Positions 1-8,582 of a DNA stretch of 44,817 bases are shown in pieces. The position numbers were made by a program, and so were the translations under genes. The notes under the pieces are model-generated. The model was given only the letters and a program-made list of their open reading frames with translations, was not told the origin of the DNA and ran no database searches. Origin of the DNA: an uncultured Agathobacter sp. GTDB taxonomy: Bacteria; Bacillota; Clostridia; Lachnospirales; Lachnospiraceae. The stretch covers positions 1 to 44,817 of the forward strand of contig CAMDYX010000019.1 of NCBI GenBank assembly GCA_945910395.1, read 5' to 3'. Every line of letters starts with the position of its first letter. Within the stretch, counting starts at the first letter, position 1.

Positions 1-6
1 GTTCTT

Positions 7-306
7 ATGAGTGAATATAATCATGAAAATCGGTGCCCTGAATGTGATGCAACAGAAGGCCACCACTACCCGGGATGTACGTATGAGGGGACGGAAGAAA
101 ATTATAGATATTCATCGGGTTCAGGGAAAGGGATGTCAACATTTGGAGCAATCCTGTGTGTTATCGGAGGTTTTGTTGGAGTTGCGTTTCTTCTGATGAT
201 TCTGAATATTGAGGTGGATGATGTTCCGCCGTTTGTGCTGATGATTCTAATCATTGTCATTACTTCGGTCATTGGCGGTGTGGTAAGTGCAATAAAAGGA
301 AAATAA
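7..306 (+). CDS. Small zinc-ribbon-like two-pass membrane protein
   Basis: 99-residue protein of unknown function. The N-terminus carries a Cys/His cluster (C10, C13, H19, H20, C24) that looks like a small metal-binding knuckle, followed by two hydrophobic segments at about residues 45-66 and 75-95 separated by an acidic loop. The likely layout is a cytoplasmic metal-binding head with two membrane passes. The frame is still open to the left edge of the window, so the true start could lie upstream; the ATG at 7 is the first one visible. The short Cys-rich gene 18 bases downstream is probably in the same transcript. Confidence 0.6.
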   Translation: MSEYNHENRCPECDATEGHHYPGCTYEGTEENYRYSSGSGKGMSTFGAILCVIGGFVGVAFLLMILNIEVDDVPPFVLMILIIVITSVIGGVVSAIKGK

Positions 307-324
307 AGAACAAGGGAGAATACG

Positions 325-441
325 ATGGAACGAATCATTTTCTGGCTAAAGAAAAAGAAAAGAATGAAAATGAGAAAATGTGGCAGGTGTTGCCTGATGT
401 GTCCGTTTTATCGGGAGTGCCGGGAAGACGGGGAATTATAG
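325..441 (+). CDS. Short Cys-rich basic peptide (38 aa)
   Basis: A 38-codon frame that starts at an ATG about 10 bases after a GGGAG ribosome binding site. The peptide has a hydrophobic-basic N-terminus (ERIIFWLKKKKR) and five cysteines in 14 residues (CGRCCLMCPFYREC), compatible with metal or Fe-S binding. It sits between the zinc-ribbon membrane protein and the EF-hand acidic protein, all on the same strand. I do not recognise a family. Support is the good ribosome binding site and the non-random Cys spacing. Confidence 0.45.
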   Translation: MERIIFWLKKKKRMKMRKCGRCCLMCPFYRECREDGEL

Positions 442-487
442 GCATCACGAATATAAAGGAATAACCAAAGATGTGGAGGCGGATAAT

Positions 488-784
488 ATGGGATTTTTTA
501 AAAGACCTTTATTTGATTTTAATGGAGATGGAAAAACAGATGCATTTGAAGCAGAGGTAGAATTACAGATGACGGCAGGCAGTCGACAGGAGGCGATTGC
601 TCTGACGGGAGATGATGCCTTCTATACAGGAAGCGATGATTTAGAAGAGGACGACGAGTTGGTAGATGAACTTGAAATGGCTGGACTTGATATAGATGAG
701 TTAGCTGATATGGATGAGGATGAACGCAGAGAAGCTCTGGAAGATGCAGGGCTGGATCCGGATGATTATGAGGATGAATTCTAG
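488..784 (+). CDS. EF-hand-like, highly acidic small protein
   Basis: 98 residues. A GGAGG at 475-479, 8 bases before the ATG at 488, fixes the start; a GTG at 473 overlaps that site and is unlikely. Residues 9-20 (DFNGDGKTDAFE) match a canonical EF-hand or dockerin calcium loop, with D, N, D, K, D and E at loop positions 1, 3, 5, 7, 9 and 12. The C-terminal half is strongly acidic, ending in repeated aspartates. The protein therefore plausibly binds Ca2+, but no enzymatic domain is visible and its role is unknown. Confidence 0.6.
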   Translation: MGFFKRPLFDFNGDGKTDAFEAEVELQMTAGSRQEAIALTGDDAFYTGSDDLEEDDELVDELEMAGLDIDELADMDEDERREALEDAGLDPDDYEDEF

Positions 785-996
785 GCAGATATGAGGCAAG
801 TGGAAGAAAACTCATATTCTGTTATATATGTAAAGAAATGTGTTGAAATTTTGTGATTTAGTATACTATGACTCCTTAAACTACGCTCCTCAAACTGTGT
901 TAAGAAACGTTAAGCAGATTGATTTTATTCCGACTTAGGATTATATTATATTCTGTATAAATGTATCATTTTGTTTAGATGAATGAGGAAAGAATA

Positions 997-1197
997 ATGG
1001 GATATTTGTCAATTAGTCCGACTGCAGAACAATGGGGAATTTCACAGAGAAGAATACATGTTTTATGTGTTGAAGGTAGAATTCCGAGAGCATTTAAGAT
1101 GGGAGCATATTGGTCTATTCCAAATGATGCAGAGAAGCCTAAAGATGAAAGAATTAAAACTGGAAGGTACATAAAAGAGAAGAGTGATTATGAGTAA
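997..1197 (+). CDS. Small helix-turn-helix (MerR/excisionase-like) DNA-binding protein
   Basis: 66 residues. The N-terminal region (SISPTAEQWGISQRRIHVLC) reads as a winged HTH of the MerR/excisionase type, with a hydrophobic wing (KMGAYWSIP). I chose the ATG at 997 because GAGGAA at 985-990 lies 6 bases before it; an in-frame ATG at 979 lacks a ribosome binding site. Its stop overlaps the start of the methyltransferase by 8 bases, so the two are probably translationally coupled. It is the first gene of the island and a good candidate for its regulator. The helicase two genes on carries a similar HTH near its C-terminus. Confidence 0.7.
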   Translation: MGYLSISPTAEQWGISQRRIHVLCVEGRIPRAFKMGAYWSIPNDAEKPKDERIKTGRYIKEKSDYE

Positions 1198-1783
1198 CAA
1201 AACAATAGATTATTACAACCAAAATGCAGATTCATTTGTTCAGGGAACTGTTTCAGTGGATTTTAAAGAAACGCAAGATAAATTCCTAAAGTTATTAACA
1301 GGAAAAAAGGTACTTGATTTTGGTTGCGGATCTGGAAGAGATACCAAATATTTTCTTGAGTCCGGATTCGATGTAACAGCAACTGATGGGTCAGAAGAAC
1401 TCTGTAAAAGTGCCAGTACATATACCGGAATTCAAGTAAAGCATATGTTATTCCAGGATTTGAATGAAGTGGACTGTTATGATGGGATTTGGGCGTGCTC
1501 TTCTATTCTTCATTTGCCTAAAGATGAGTTAAAAATAGTAATAAAAAAGATGAGTGGAGTTTTAAAACCCAATGGGATTATATATACCTCATTCAAATAT
1601 GGAAACTTTGAAGGGGAACGAAATAGAAGATTTTTTACTGACTTCACTTTAGAAGTATTCAAAGATTTTATTAGTGATGTGAAGGATATAGTAATTGAGG
1701 AATATTGGATTACTAGAGATGTAAGACCTGGAAGGGAGGAAGAAAAGTGGTTGAATCTAATACTTCGAAAGAAAACTTCTTAG
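1190..1783 (+). CDS. Class I SAM-dependent methyltransferase
   Basis: 197 residues. The SAM-binding motif I is clear (VLDFGCGSG, residues 41-49), followed by an acidic strand end (TDGSEEL) and a motif IV-like segment (DGIWACSSILHL). The length and motif order fit the TehB/methyltransferase-11/25 type. No DPPY/NPPY or PCQ motif of amino- or cytosine-DNA methylases is present, so DNA modification should not be assumed; the substrate is unknown. Start ATG at 1190 follows AGAGAAGAG. The 3' end overlaps the helicase gene by 37 bases, so they are expressed together. Codon and base composition are AT-rich like the rest of the island. Confidence 0.85.
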   Translation: MSNKTIDYYNQNADSFVQGTVSVDFKETQDKFLKLLTGKKVLDFGCGSGRDTKYFLESGFDVTATDGSEELCKSASTYTGIQVKHMLFQDLNEVDCYDGIWACSSILHLPKDELKIVIKKMSGVLKPNGIIYTSFKYGNFEGERNRRFFTDFTLEVFKDFISDVKDIVIEEYWITRDVRPGREEEKWLNLILRKKTS

Positions 1784-4269
1784 TTCAACACACTGATTTT
1801 TCTCTGAGAGAACAGGTGAAATACCCTAATGGAGGATTATCAAGTTTTTACGATAATGGCACAGACATGGTCATTATTGATGAAGATATCTGTGTTCATA
1901 ATCCAGAAGAACCAGTTTTTTCATACATGCTAATAACAGATAAGCAAAATAATTATATGCATCAGTTTAAAAGAGTTTTCCGTTTTTTGGGGTATGTCCA
2001 ATCTGAAGTTGAAAGCTATCTTTCAAAAGATGAAATTACAATACCGATGGATTATATGATAACAGTCGGTGACAGAGGTGAACAGGCGGATGCTTCTCCG
2101 TTAGAACTTCATTTTGAACAAAGTTTTACAAATGCATATGGAATTAATGCACTAAAATTTTTATCACGAGAATATGGCATCTGTGATGAAAATGGGAAGA
2201 ATTATTTCCTTGACTATTTAGTAAGAACACGAAATGGGAAATATGCAGTCGAAGAAAATGGCGTTACTTATCATCACCCACAAATCATTGGAGAAGAAAA
2301 ATATAAGCATCAGCTAAGAAAGCAAAATACCTGTGCGTTGTGGGGGATAAAGCTATTTCGATTTTCTACAGAGGATTGTGCATTTGAGAATCGTATTGAA
2401 GATGACATTAAGCAGTATTTTGGAAAAGATACCTCTGAATTTGTAGATGATGGGTTAAAAATAGATAGAAAGGTTGAACTGTATGAGCATCAGACAGTAA
2501 GTTTGCAGGAAATACAGAAACGAAGAGAGGCGGGAATAAGGGCCTTTTTGATTGTGTTGCCTACTGCAACTGGCAAATCAAAAATAGTTGAGGAAGATTT
2601 ACGAGAATTTGCTAAGAGTAGAAAAGATTTTAAGGGATTAATTTTGGTCCCGGGGGTAAACATTCTTACGGATTGGCAGGATAGGATAAGAACGTCTTTA
2701 CCAGAGCTAAAAGATAAAATAGAGATAAAGACTTACGCATACATGGCGAGACATTACGCCGATGTTCAGCCTGATTATTATGATTACCTTGTAGTTGACG
2801 AAGCGCATCACGCAGTAGCCCCAGTACTAAAAAGAGTTATTCAATATTTTAATACCGAGTTTACGATTGGGCTTACAGCTACAGATCAAAGACCGGACAA
2901 GAAAAAACTGGAAACTGTATTTGGAACATATTCTACTTCGTTGTCTTTAAAAGAGGCAATGGAGAAGGAAGTGGTTGCAAAGGCTAACGTATATAGAATA
3001 GAAACCAATATAGATCTTTCACAAGTGCGATTTAATGGTAAGGATTATGTAAATGCTGATCTTGAAAAAAGAATAAGGGTTACTTCAAGAAATGAATTAA
3101 TAGTCAGTGTTCTTGAAGAATTTTTTACATCAGGAGAAGCTGGTTTGCGTCAAGGAGTAATATTTTGTGTGAATGTTAACCATGCAAATGAGATGGCTAA
3201 ATTGCTTAACAATGCCGGGATAACAGCAGCAAGTTACACAGGGCAGACAAAGAATTCGACGGAGTTGATGGAAGATTTTAAACAAAAGAGAATTCGTTTT
3301 TTGTGTGCTTGCAATATGATCTCAGAAGGATGGGATTATCCTGAACTTGGCATTTTAGTTATGGCTAGACCTACGCTGTCAAAGGTTCTATATTTGCAAC
3401 AGATAGGAAGAGGACTACGAAAAACTGACGTAAAGAAAAATGTCATTGTAATTGATGTAGTGGATGAATATGGTGCGATGGTTAAGGCATGTAATATGCA
3501 TTCCATATTTGCTAATCCATATTATGTGCCATTTGGTGACATTACAAAGACGGATTATGAGCCAGGAGATATGGTAATCATTGATGGAATAGAAGAGAGA
3601 ATCGAGCGTATTACAGAGGTTGATATCAATTCTTTTGAGGACAAGTATGGCAATTACTTAAGTCAGGAACAGGTTGCCCGAGAATATTTTGTCAGCACAG
3701 GAACTGTAACAAGTTGGATTAAGAAGGGAAAGATTACACCCAGTGTAGAATACAAATTTGGGAGTAAGTCGTTGTATCTTTTTAGTCCGGATGATGTAGA
3801 GAAATATCGGAAAGACCTTGATATTAAAGAACACAATGATAATACCATTAAACAAGATTTCTTTGATTTCTTGGAGGAGAGAGACTATTCACTTTCCTAT
3901 AAAATGCCATTTATGCTTGCTGTTGTTCAGCATATTGATTCTATTGGTGATGCAAAAATAGATGATGTGTTAGATGATTATATTTCATTTTATCAGGACA
4001 GATTAAGAAGAGGACTTCAGGTGGATCGAAGTACCTGCCCATATAATGACAAAATGCTTAAGGATCGTAAAGCTATTTGTAGAAATATGCTTACAAATCC
4101 ATTTGAGAAGTTTGAACGAAAAAGATTCCTCTACTATTCAAAGGATTTAAGTGTGATTTCAATGAATCATGCTTTGTATAGTCAGATGGAGGCAGAGGAT
4201 TGGAACAGAGTAAGAACCCAGCTTCAAGAAGATCTGAAGAATTACTATTCAGAAATGGGTGGAATTTAA
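1747..4269 (+). CDS. SF2 DEAH helicase with N-terminal Vsr/DUF559-like nuclease region and internal HTH
   Basis: 840 residues, GTG start at 1747 with GGGAGG 7 bases upstream (1734-1739), inside the methyltransferase gene. The N-terminal region resembles a PD-(D/E)XK/Vsr-DUF559 fold: E124 in a helix, D156 (FLDYL), E169/E170 (YAVEENG), H176-H177, then the typical closing strand WGIKLFRFS at 199-207. The helicase core follows, with Walker A LPTATGKS (271-278), DEAH (351-354), motif III GLTAT (375-379) and motif VI QQIGRGLR (551-558). Residues about 637-700 form a MerR-like HTH (YLSQEQVAREYF). The last 140 residues are unassigned. Expected role: ATP-driven DNA translocation and possibly cleavage in a defence or restriction-like system. 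Helicase assignment is firm; nuclease assignment is by motif only. Confidence 0.9.
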   Translation: MVESNTSKENFLVQHTDFSLREQVKYPNGGLSSFYDNGTDMVIIDEDICVHNPEEPVFSYMLITDKQNNYMHQFKRVFRFLGYVQSEVESYLSKDEITIPMDYMITVGDRGEQADASPLELHFEQSFTNAYGINALKFLSREYGICDENGKNYFLDYLVRTRNGKYAVEENGVTYHHPQIIGEEKYKHQLRKQNTCALWGIKLFRFSTEDCAFENRIEDDIKQYFGKDTSEFVDDGLKIDRKVELYEHQTVSLQEIQKRREAGIRAFLIVLPTATGKSKIVEEDLREFAKSRKDFKGLILVPGVNILTDWQDRIRTSLPELKDKIEIKTYAYMARHYADVQPDYYDYLVVDEAHHAVAPVLKRVIQYFNTEFTIGLTATDQRPDKKKLETVFGTYSTSLSLKEAMEKEVVAKANVYRIETNIDLSQVRFNGKDYVNADLEKRIRVTSRNELIVSVLEEFFTSGEAGLRQGVIFCVNVNHANEMAKLLNNAGITAASYTGQTKNSTELMEDFKQKRIRFLCACNMISEGWDYPELGILVMARPTLSKVLYLQQIGRGLRKTDVKKNVIVIDVVDEYGAMVKACNMHSIFANPYYVPFGDITKTDYEPGDMVIIDGIEERIERITEVDINSFEDKYGNYLSQEQVAREYFVSTGTVTSWIKKGKITPSVEYKFGSKSLYLFSPDDVEKYRKDLDIKEHNDNTIKQDFFDFLEERDYSLSYKMPFMLAVVQHIDSIGDAKIDDVLDDYISFYQDRLRRGLQVDRSTCPYNDKMLKDRKAICRNMLTNPFEKFERKRFLYYSKDLSVISMNHALYSQMEAEDWNRVRTQLQEDLKNYYSEMGGI

Positions 4270-4282
4270 GTAGGGATGATAC

Positions 4283-4520
4283 ATGTCAAATCGGTTCATG
4301 ACAAATTTTACAGAAACCACTTTCCTTGAAAAAGTAATAGACAATTTGAGACGCTGTAAGATTGATGCGGCAGACATACAGAATAAGAATTTCCTTGAGT
4401 AAACTACAGCGGGCTGTAAGTATTGGCTTTGTTGCAATTGGTGCGGGTAGAGGAATTCATTCGGCATTTGGAGAGGAAGCTTTCTTACAACAGGTATCAG
4501 GTGATAAGGAAGACTGTTGA
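4283..4520 (+). pseudogene. Decayed small gene, frameshifted
   Basis: The 309 bases between helicase and GHKL ATPase hold a 39-codon frame (4283-4402, starting MSNRFMTNFTETTFLEKVID) that ends abruptly. A second frame continues directly with protein-like sequence (SIGFVAIGAGRGIHSAFGEE) to a stop at 4520. Joined by one frameshift near 4390 they would give about 75 residues. I do not recognise the family. The rest of the interval shows only AT-rich sequence and the ribosome binding site of the next gene. Confidence 0.3.
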
Positions 4521-4578
4521 ACTGAATACAATAATTACAGTGAATTAACAATAGAAAAATATAGAAAGGGACAGTAAG

Positions 4579-6507
4579 ATGATTAGTTGGAATTTTCCAG
4601 GAAACCAAGACGGACAGGTAAAAGGTGTTGCCGATGCAGGTATTGAGAATTTTAATGGAACTGAGCTTTCATCTTTGGCTCGAGAAAATTGTCAAAACTC
4701 TTTGGATGCTGCATTGGATGATAATGATCCAGATGTTCTGGTTGAATTTGAAAGATATTTTGTGCATACAAATCAGATTCCGGGTATTGTGGAATATCGA
4801 AATATCTTGAAAAGATGCAAAACTTTTTGGGATAAATCGAAGAGTGAAAAAGCGAAACTTTTTTTGAAGGATGCAATTAAAGAGGCAGAAAAGGAGAATA
4901 CTTTTGTGCTCAGAATCAGTGATTACAATACAACGGGGCTTTCAGATCCGTATGCACAATCAGATGATCCTTTTAATTTTAGCTTCGATGGATGGAATGC
5001 ATTGATAAAAATTGATGGCGGTGCGAACAAAGGCGATGACAAAGCAGGTGCATTTGGCATTGGTAAAAGTGCTCCATTTAGTAATTCGCATTATAGATTG
5101 GTGTTTTACAGAACATATAATCAGAAATATGAGCGTGCAGCACAGGGCATTTCAAGATTAATGTCATATCAAGATGGTGCATTAATGACTAGTGGTATTG
5201 GTTATTACGGAGAAGCAAAAGGAAATAATCCGGTAGAGGTAATACCAGAACTTGATAGCATAAATAGAAGATCCGAAGTAGGGACGGATGTCTTTATTTA
5301 TGGATTTAAGTCAGCAAGCGAGTGGGAAACAGAAATTACTGTAGCGTTATTGGAAAGTTTTCTTATGTCATTTTTTAATGGGCAGCTTCGGGTAAAGGTA
5401 CAGGGAAGAGAAATCAATAAAAAATCATTACCAGGATATATGGAACGCGTTCATAGAGAACGCCCGGGTGCGACCAAAGGAACTTATGGTAATTATCTTG
5501 CATTGACGCGAACGGAGGGAGTTCATACATATTCACAGGATTTTCATGGTATGGGTACATTGGAATTGAGACTGTTGGTCGACCCGAATGAAAAACTGGA
5601 CAGAAAAGTTTTGATTGTGAGGAAAGCCGGAATGAAATTATTCCGTCTTGGAAATATATCCAAGTTGGTTCCCTTTACAGGAATTCTTGAATTAAAGGGA
5701 AAAGATTTGAATAGTTATTTCCGTGCTATGGAAACGGTTGCTCATGATAATTGGGAACCTGGAAGACATTCAAATCCGAAGCAGGCTAAAGCATATTATG
5801 AGGAAATTAAGGACTGGATTAGAACCATTGTGGCAGAACTTGCTGAACATACAAGCGATGATGAAATGGATGTTGAGGGTTTAGGCGGTGTTCTTCAAAA
5901 AGAGCCGGAGGCAGTAGAAACTGGAGCTTCAGATAATAAACGAGAAAATATTAATGATCATCTAGGAAACATTGATGTATTGGAGCGTCCAACTAAGACT
6001 CCATCAAAAGGATTCTTTTATGGAAAAGGGGATGAAGGCAGCAGTCAATCTACAACCACAAGTGGAACACTTGGTAAGACAGGCGAAGCCGGACTTAGAA
6101 TTCTGAAAGGAAAAAGAAAGCGAAAAAAATTAGATGCACATCGGGGGATTCCAGATCCGAGTGGGAAAGATGTTGTTGTTCAGAAGAAACCGGGTGGAGA
6201 AACTAGTTGTCCTCTTAAAAATGTGCGCATTATAAAGAAGGGTACAGGAATATATTCACTTAATTTTGAAATACCACATGATGTGGAGTATGGAAGAATT
6301 GAACTGGTCACTGTAGGAGAAAATGGAAAGTCTAATAGGCTTCGTATAACAGATGTTAAGCCGACATCTGGATGTGAAACGGCAAAAATAAATGGAGACT
6401 TTATAGAAACTGCGAATATGACATCTTTTGGGAAAGTGAAGATTATTGTAACTCTTGCGGATTCACATGATTATGCTATGGAGGTAAATGTATATGAACA
6501 TAACTAA
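4579..6507 (+). CDS. GHKL-family ATPase (MORC/MutL-like)
   Basis: 642 residues, ATG after an AAGGGA site. All Bergerat-fold motifs can be seen: N-box RENCQNSLDA with E36 and N40, motif II D115-Y-N-T-T-G120, the lid glycine motif GAFGIGKSAPF (157-167), and T236 in GTDVFIYGF. This order resembles MORC- and MutL-type ATPases from restriction-associated operons rather than sensor kinases; there is no H-box or receiver domain. A basic linker (KGKRKRKK, about 510-517), which may touch nucleic acid, precedes a beta-rich C-terminal domain (about 540-642). The following gene overlaps its 3' end. Probably a soluble ATP-gated clamp or switch in the island's machinery. Confidence 0.8.
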   Translation: MISWNFPGNQDGQVKGVADAGIENFNGTELSSLARENCQNSLDAALDDNDPDVLVEFERYFVHTNQIPGIVEYRNILKRCKTFWDKSKSEKAKLFLKDAIKEAEKENTFVLRISDYNTTGLSDPYAQSDDPFNFSFDGWNALIKIDGGANKGDDKAGAFGIGKSAPFSNSHYRLVFYRTYNQKYERAAQGISRLMSYQDGALMTSGIGYYGEAKGNNPVEVIPELDSINRRSEVGTDVFIYGFKSASEWETEITVALLESFLMSFFNGQLRVKVQGREINKKSLPGYMERVHRERPGATKGTYGNYLALTRTEGVHTYSQDFHGMGTLELRLLVDPNEKLDRKVLIVRKAGMKLFRLGNISKLVPFTGILELKGKDLNSYFRAMETVAHDNWEPGRHSNPKQAKAYYEEIKDWIRTIVAELAEHTSDDEMDVEGLGGVLQKEPEAVETGASDNKRENINDHLGNIDVLERPTKTPSKGFFYGKGDEGSSQSTTTSGTLGKTGEAGLRILKGKRKRKKLDAHRGIPDPSGKDVVVQKKPGGETSCPLKNVRIIKKGTGIYSLNFEIPHDVEYGRIELVTVGENGKSNRLRITDVKPTSGCETAKINGDFIETANMTSFGKVKIIVTLADSHDYAMEVNVYEHN

Positions 6508-7372
6508 TAGATTGTTTACCTATCCAGTATTAAGTGATGAAAAGGACGATTATAAAGATTCCTTTTTTAATGTTGATTACGAACAGACGATGCAAGGAGT
6601 CAACAGCCTAAAGTTGAGTTTTGATATCGCCATGAATTGCCGTGACCTGGAGCAGCTAATCATAGATGGACAGGCTGATTATGTCATTCATTTGGAATGT
6701 TCGACAACAGCATATAGAGAAGTTCTGCATTCTGTATCAAAGCATATTGAACATGTTATACCAATTGGAAGAATTAACGGATCATTTGATGCAGTGGCAT
6801 TTATTATTCTTAAAAAGAATATTACAGGGTTTTTCTGCACAGATTGGGTAGATGATTTCAGCGATACTACATTTAATTTATTTGCTGGATCTATTCTGGC
6901 TTATCAGAATCTTAGCAGTTTGGATGTAACAAAAGATTATGAGGAGTTTACAAATTCAGGTTCGATTTTCTCTGTTTATAAAAGAATCAAGGAAGGTGAC
7001 TGCCCAGCTGAAATAAATCTTGATTCAACTAAAATTAGGATTGGTTTGGGAACTAAAGATTATGATATATACGCAATGTATTCTGGGAAGACAGAATTAC
7101 AGTCGCTGTTTCACTCGATGTTAATATTACCTGCATTGGTTTATGTATTTGAAGAATTAAGACAGGAAGGCGGAGAAGAAACTTATCATAACAAAGAATG
7201 GTTTTTAGCCTTGGAAAAGTCTTATGCAAAGAGGGGAATAACTTTCATGGAAGAGGTGCTTAATCCTGAGAAAACTTCTTATCAGTTGGCGCAAGAGGCA
7301 ATGGAACTGCCCTTGAGTAAAGCATTCGACCAGATTCCAATATTCTTTGATACCACAGAGGAGGACTCGTAA
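6494..7372 (+). CDS. GHKL-associated protein of unknown function (292 aa)
   Basis: The ATG at 6494 lies 9 bases after GGAGG (6480-6484), inside the end of the GHKL gene; an ATG at 6488 is only 3 bases from that site. The protein begins NITNRLFTYPVLSDEKDDY, a proline-containing segment I associate, from memory and without certainty, with uncharacterised proteins next to ATPases of this kind. No catalytic motif or membrane segment is visible. Secondary structure looks mixed with beta strands in the first half (YVIHLECSTTAYREV; HVIPIGRI). Overlap on both sides (GHKL upstream, next gene downstream) argues that the three gene products work as one complex. Confidence 0.6.
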   Translation: MNITNRLFTYPVLSDEKDDYKDSFFNVDYEQTMQGVNSLKLSFDIAMNCRDLEQLIIDGQADYVIHLECSTTAYREVLHSVSKHIEHVIPIGRINGSFDAVAFIILKKNITGFFCTDWVDDFSDTTFNLFAGSILAYQNLSSLDVTKDYEEFTNSGSIFSVYKRIKEGDCPAEINLDSTKIRIGLGTKDYDIYAMYSGKTELQSLFHSMLILPALVYVFEELRQEGGEETYHNKEWFLALEKSYAKRGITFMEEVLNPEKTSYQLAQEAMELPLSKAFDQIPIFFDTTEEDS

Positions 7373-8427
7373 TGAAACTGTACATAATGAAGCGAGAAGC
7401 ACTCGAAACGCTTAAAGCTAATTTGCCAGTCGTTTATGGAAAATACTATACAGAAAAAACAAATCAATGGATTTCCGATATTTGTGGAGAAGATCCTTTT
7501 ATCGAATTTAAAGATGTTACAGAATTTAAATTGGCTGATTTGAATTCTGATTTGACACCTGGAGAAATAGATCTTAATAATTGCAAGATTCTTTATGAGA
7601 AACTACAGTTTTTGAGTGAATCACAAGCTAGTGATGAACGTCTATGGGCAGGTTTGGCTCATACCACATTTTACGATTATATGCGTAAACGGTGGGGGTA
7701 TGGATATGGGAAAAAGCCGAAGAGTGCTGAAAAAGAAGCGGGGGCTATCCAGACCAGATTTTTTTACAGATATACTGGAAGAAGTGGATTTTACAGAAAT
7801 ACGTTATCAAAATGCTGGTGGGTAGGACATAATACTTATGATCCTAATAATAATCAAAATCACTTCGAAAGCCTGGATATTATTGGAAGTAATGATTTGA
7901 ACTCTAAAATTAATGAGTTCTTTTATAACTTTACCTTTTCTTCTAATCCGGATGTTATGGCTGCCATTATAGAAGCACTCCGACAATTTAAAGAGGAAGG
8001 TCGTCATGTACTGGTGCGTGATCACATAAGACCTGCAATGTCATACCTAAATGCAGTTGGCGGATCAGTGGTTATTGATTGTCTGGAAAGGGAGGAAATC
8101 ACTCGAATATTCTCTGATGCAGTAGATGCAATTATGCAAGGTGATGTTCCTACATTATATTTTGAAGGAAATATATCTGCGGAAGAAGAGGATATTGATT
8201 ATTCTGATGATGAAGATACAGATACTGTTGATACGTCGGATGTTCCTGAGGTGACATTAGGATGTAAGGTTGTAATTCGCAATATAGATAAGGAAACCAA
8301 AACATATAAATATGATATGATAAATGGAATGCTGCCTAAAGCGGTTGAAGTGTTTACAGGATGTAAAGTTGGAGATGTAATTGAAATGATGGGGAAAGAA
8401 TGGAGGATTGAGGATGTAATATTCTGA
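7372..8427 (+). CDS. DUF6339-like protein, third member of the GHKL cassette
   Basis: 351 residues. The ATG at 7372 shares its first base with the stop of the previous gene and follows GAGGAGG, so coupling is tight. The first 200 residues are globular, with an aromatic-rich segment (RNTLSKCWWVGHNTYDP, about 142-158) that recalls the DUF6339 family; this is from memory, not a search. Residues about 270-290 are an acidic spacer (EEEDIDYSDDEDTDT). The last 60 residues form a small beta-rich domain (VVIRNIDKETKTYKYDM). No catalytic motif is recognised. By position it is a partner of the GHKL ATPase. Confidence 0.6.
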   Translation: MKLYIMKREALETLKANLPVVYGKYYTEKTNQWISDICGEDPFIEFKDVTEFKLADLNSDLTPGEIDLNNCKILYEKLQFLSESQASDERLWAGLAHTTFYDYMRKRWGYGYGKKPKSAEKEAGAIQTRFFYRYTGRSGFYRNTLSKCWWVGHNTYDPNNNQNHFESLDIIGSNDLNSKINEFFYNFTFSSNPDVMAAIIEALRQFKEEGRHVLVRDHIRPAMSYLNAVGGSVVIDCLEREEITRIFSDAVDAIMQGDVPTLYFEGNISAEEEDIDYSDDEDTDTVDTSDVPEVTLGCKVVIRNIDKETKTYKYDMINGMLPKAVEVFTGCKVGDVIEMMGKEWRIEDVIF

Positions 8428-8582
8428 ATTTAAAATGATTAAATTATGTTGAGGAATGGAATATTGGAATGCATAGGAAAATATAAAGAAATGACAGAAC
8501 AATTCCGCAAGAATGGCTGCGATGGATATACAATAGAAAGGTTTATCCGGAAATTTGGAACTATTAAAAGGCAGGTGTTTAC

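Noticed and set aside
785..996. Attachment site at the left edge of the island
   Set aside because: The AT-rich 200-base gap has no tRNA, integrase or matching direct repeat at the right side of the island.
1190..1783. Calling the methyltransferase a restriction-modification DNA methylase
   Set aside because: Only the SAM-binding motifs are present; the catalytic DPPY/NPPY or PC motifs of DNA methylases are missing.
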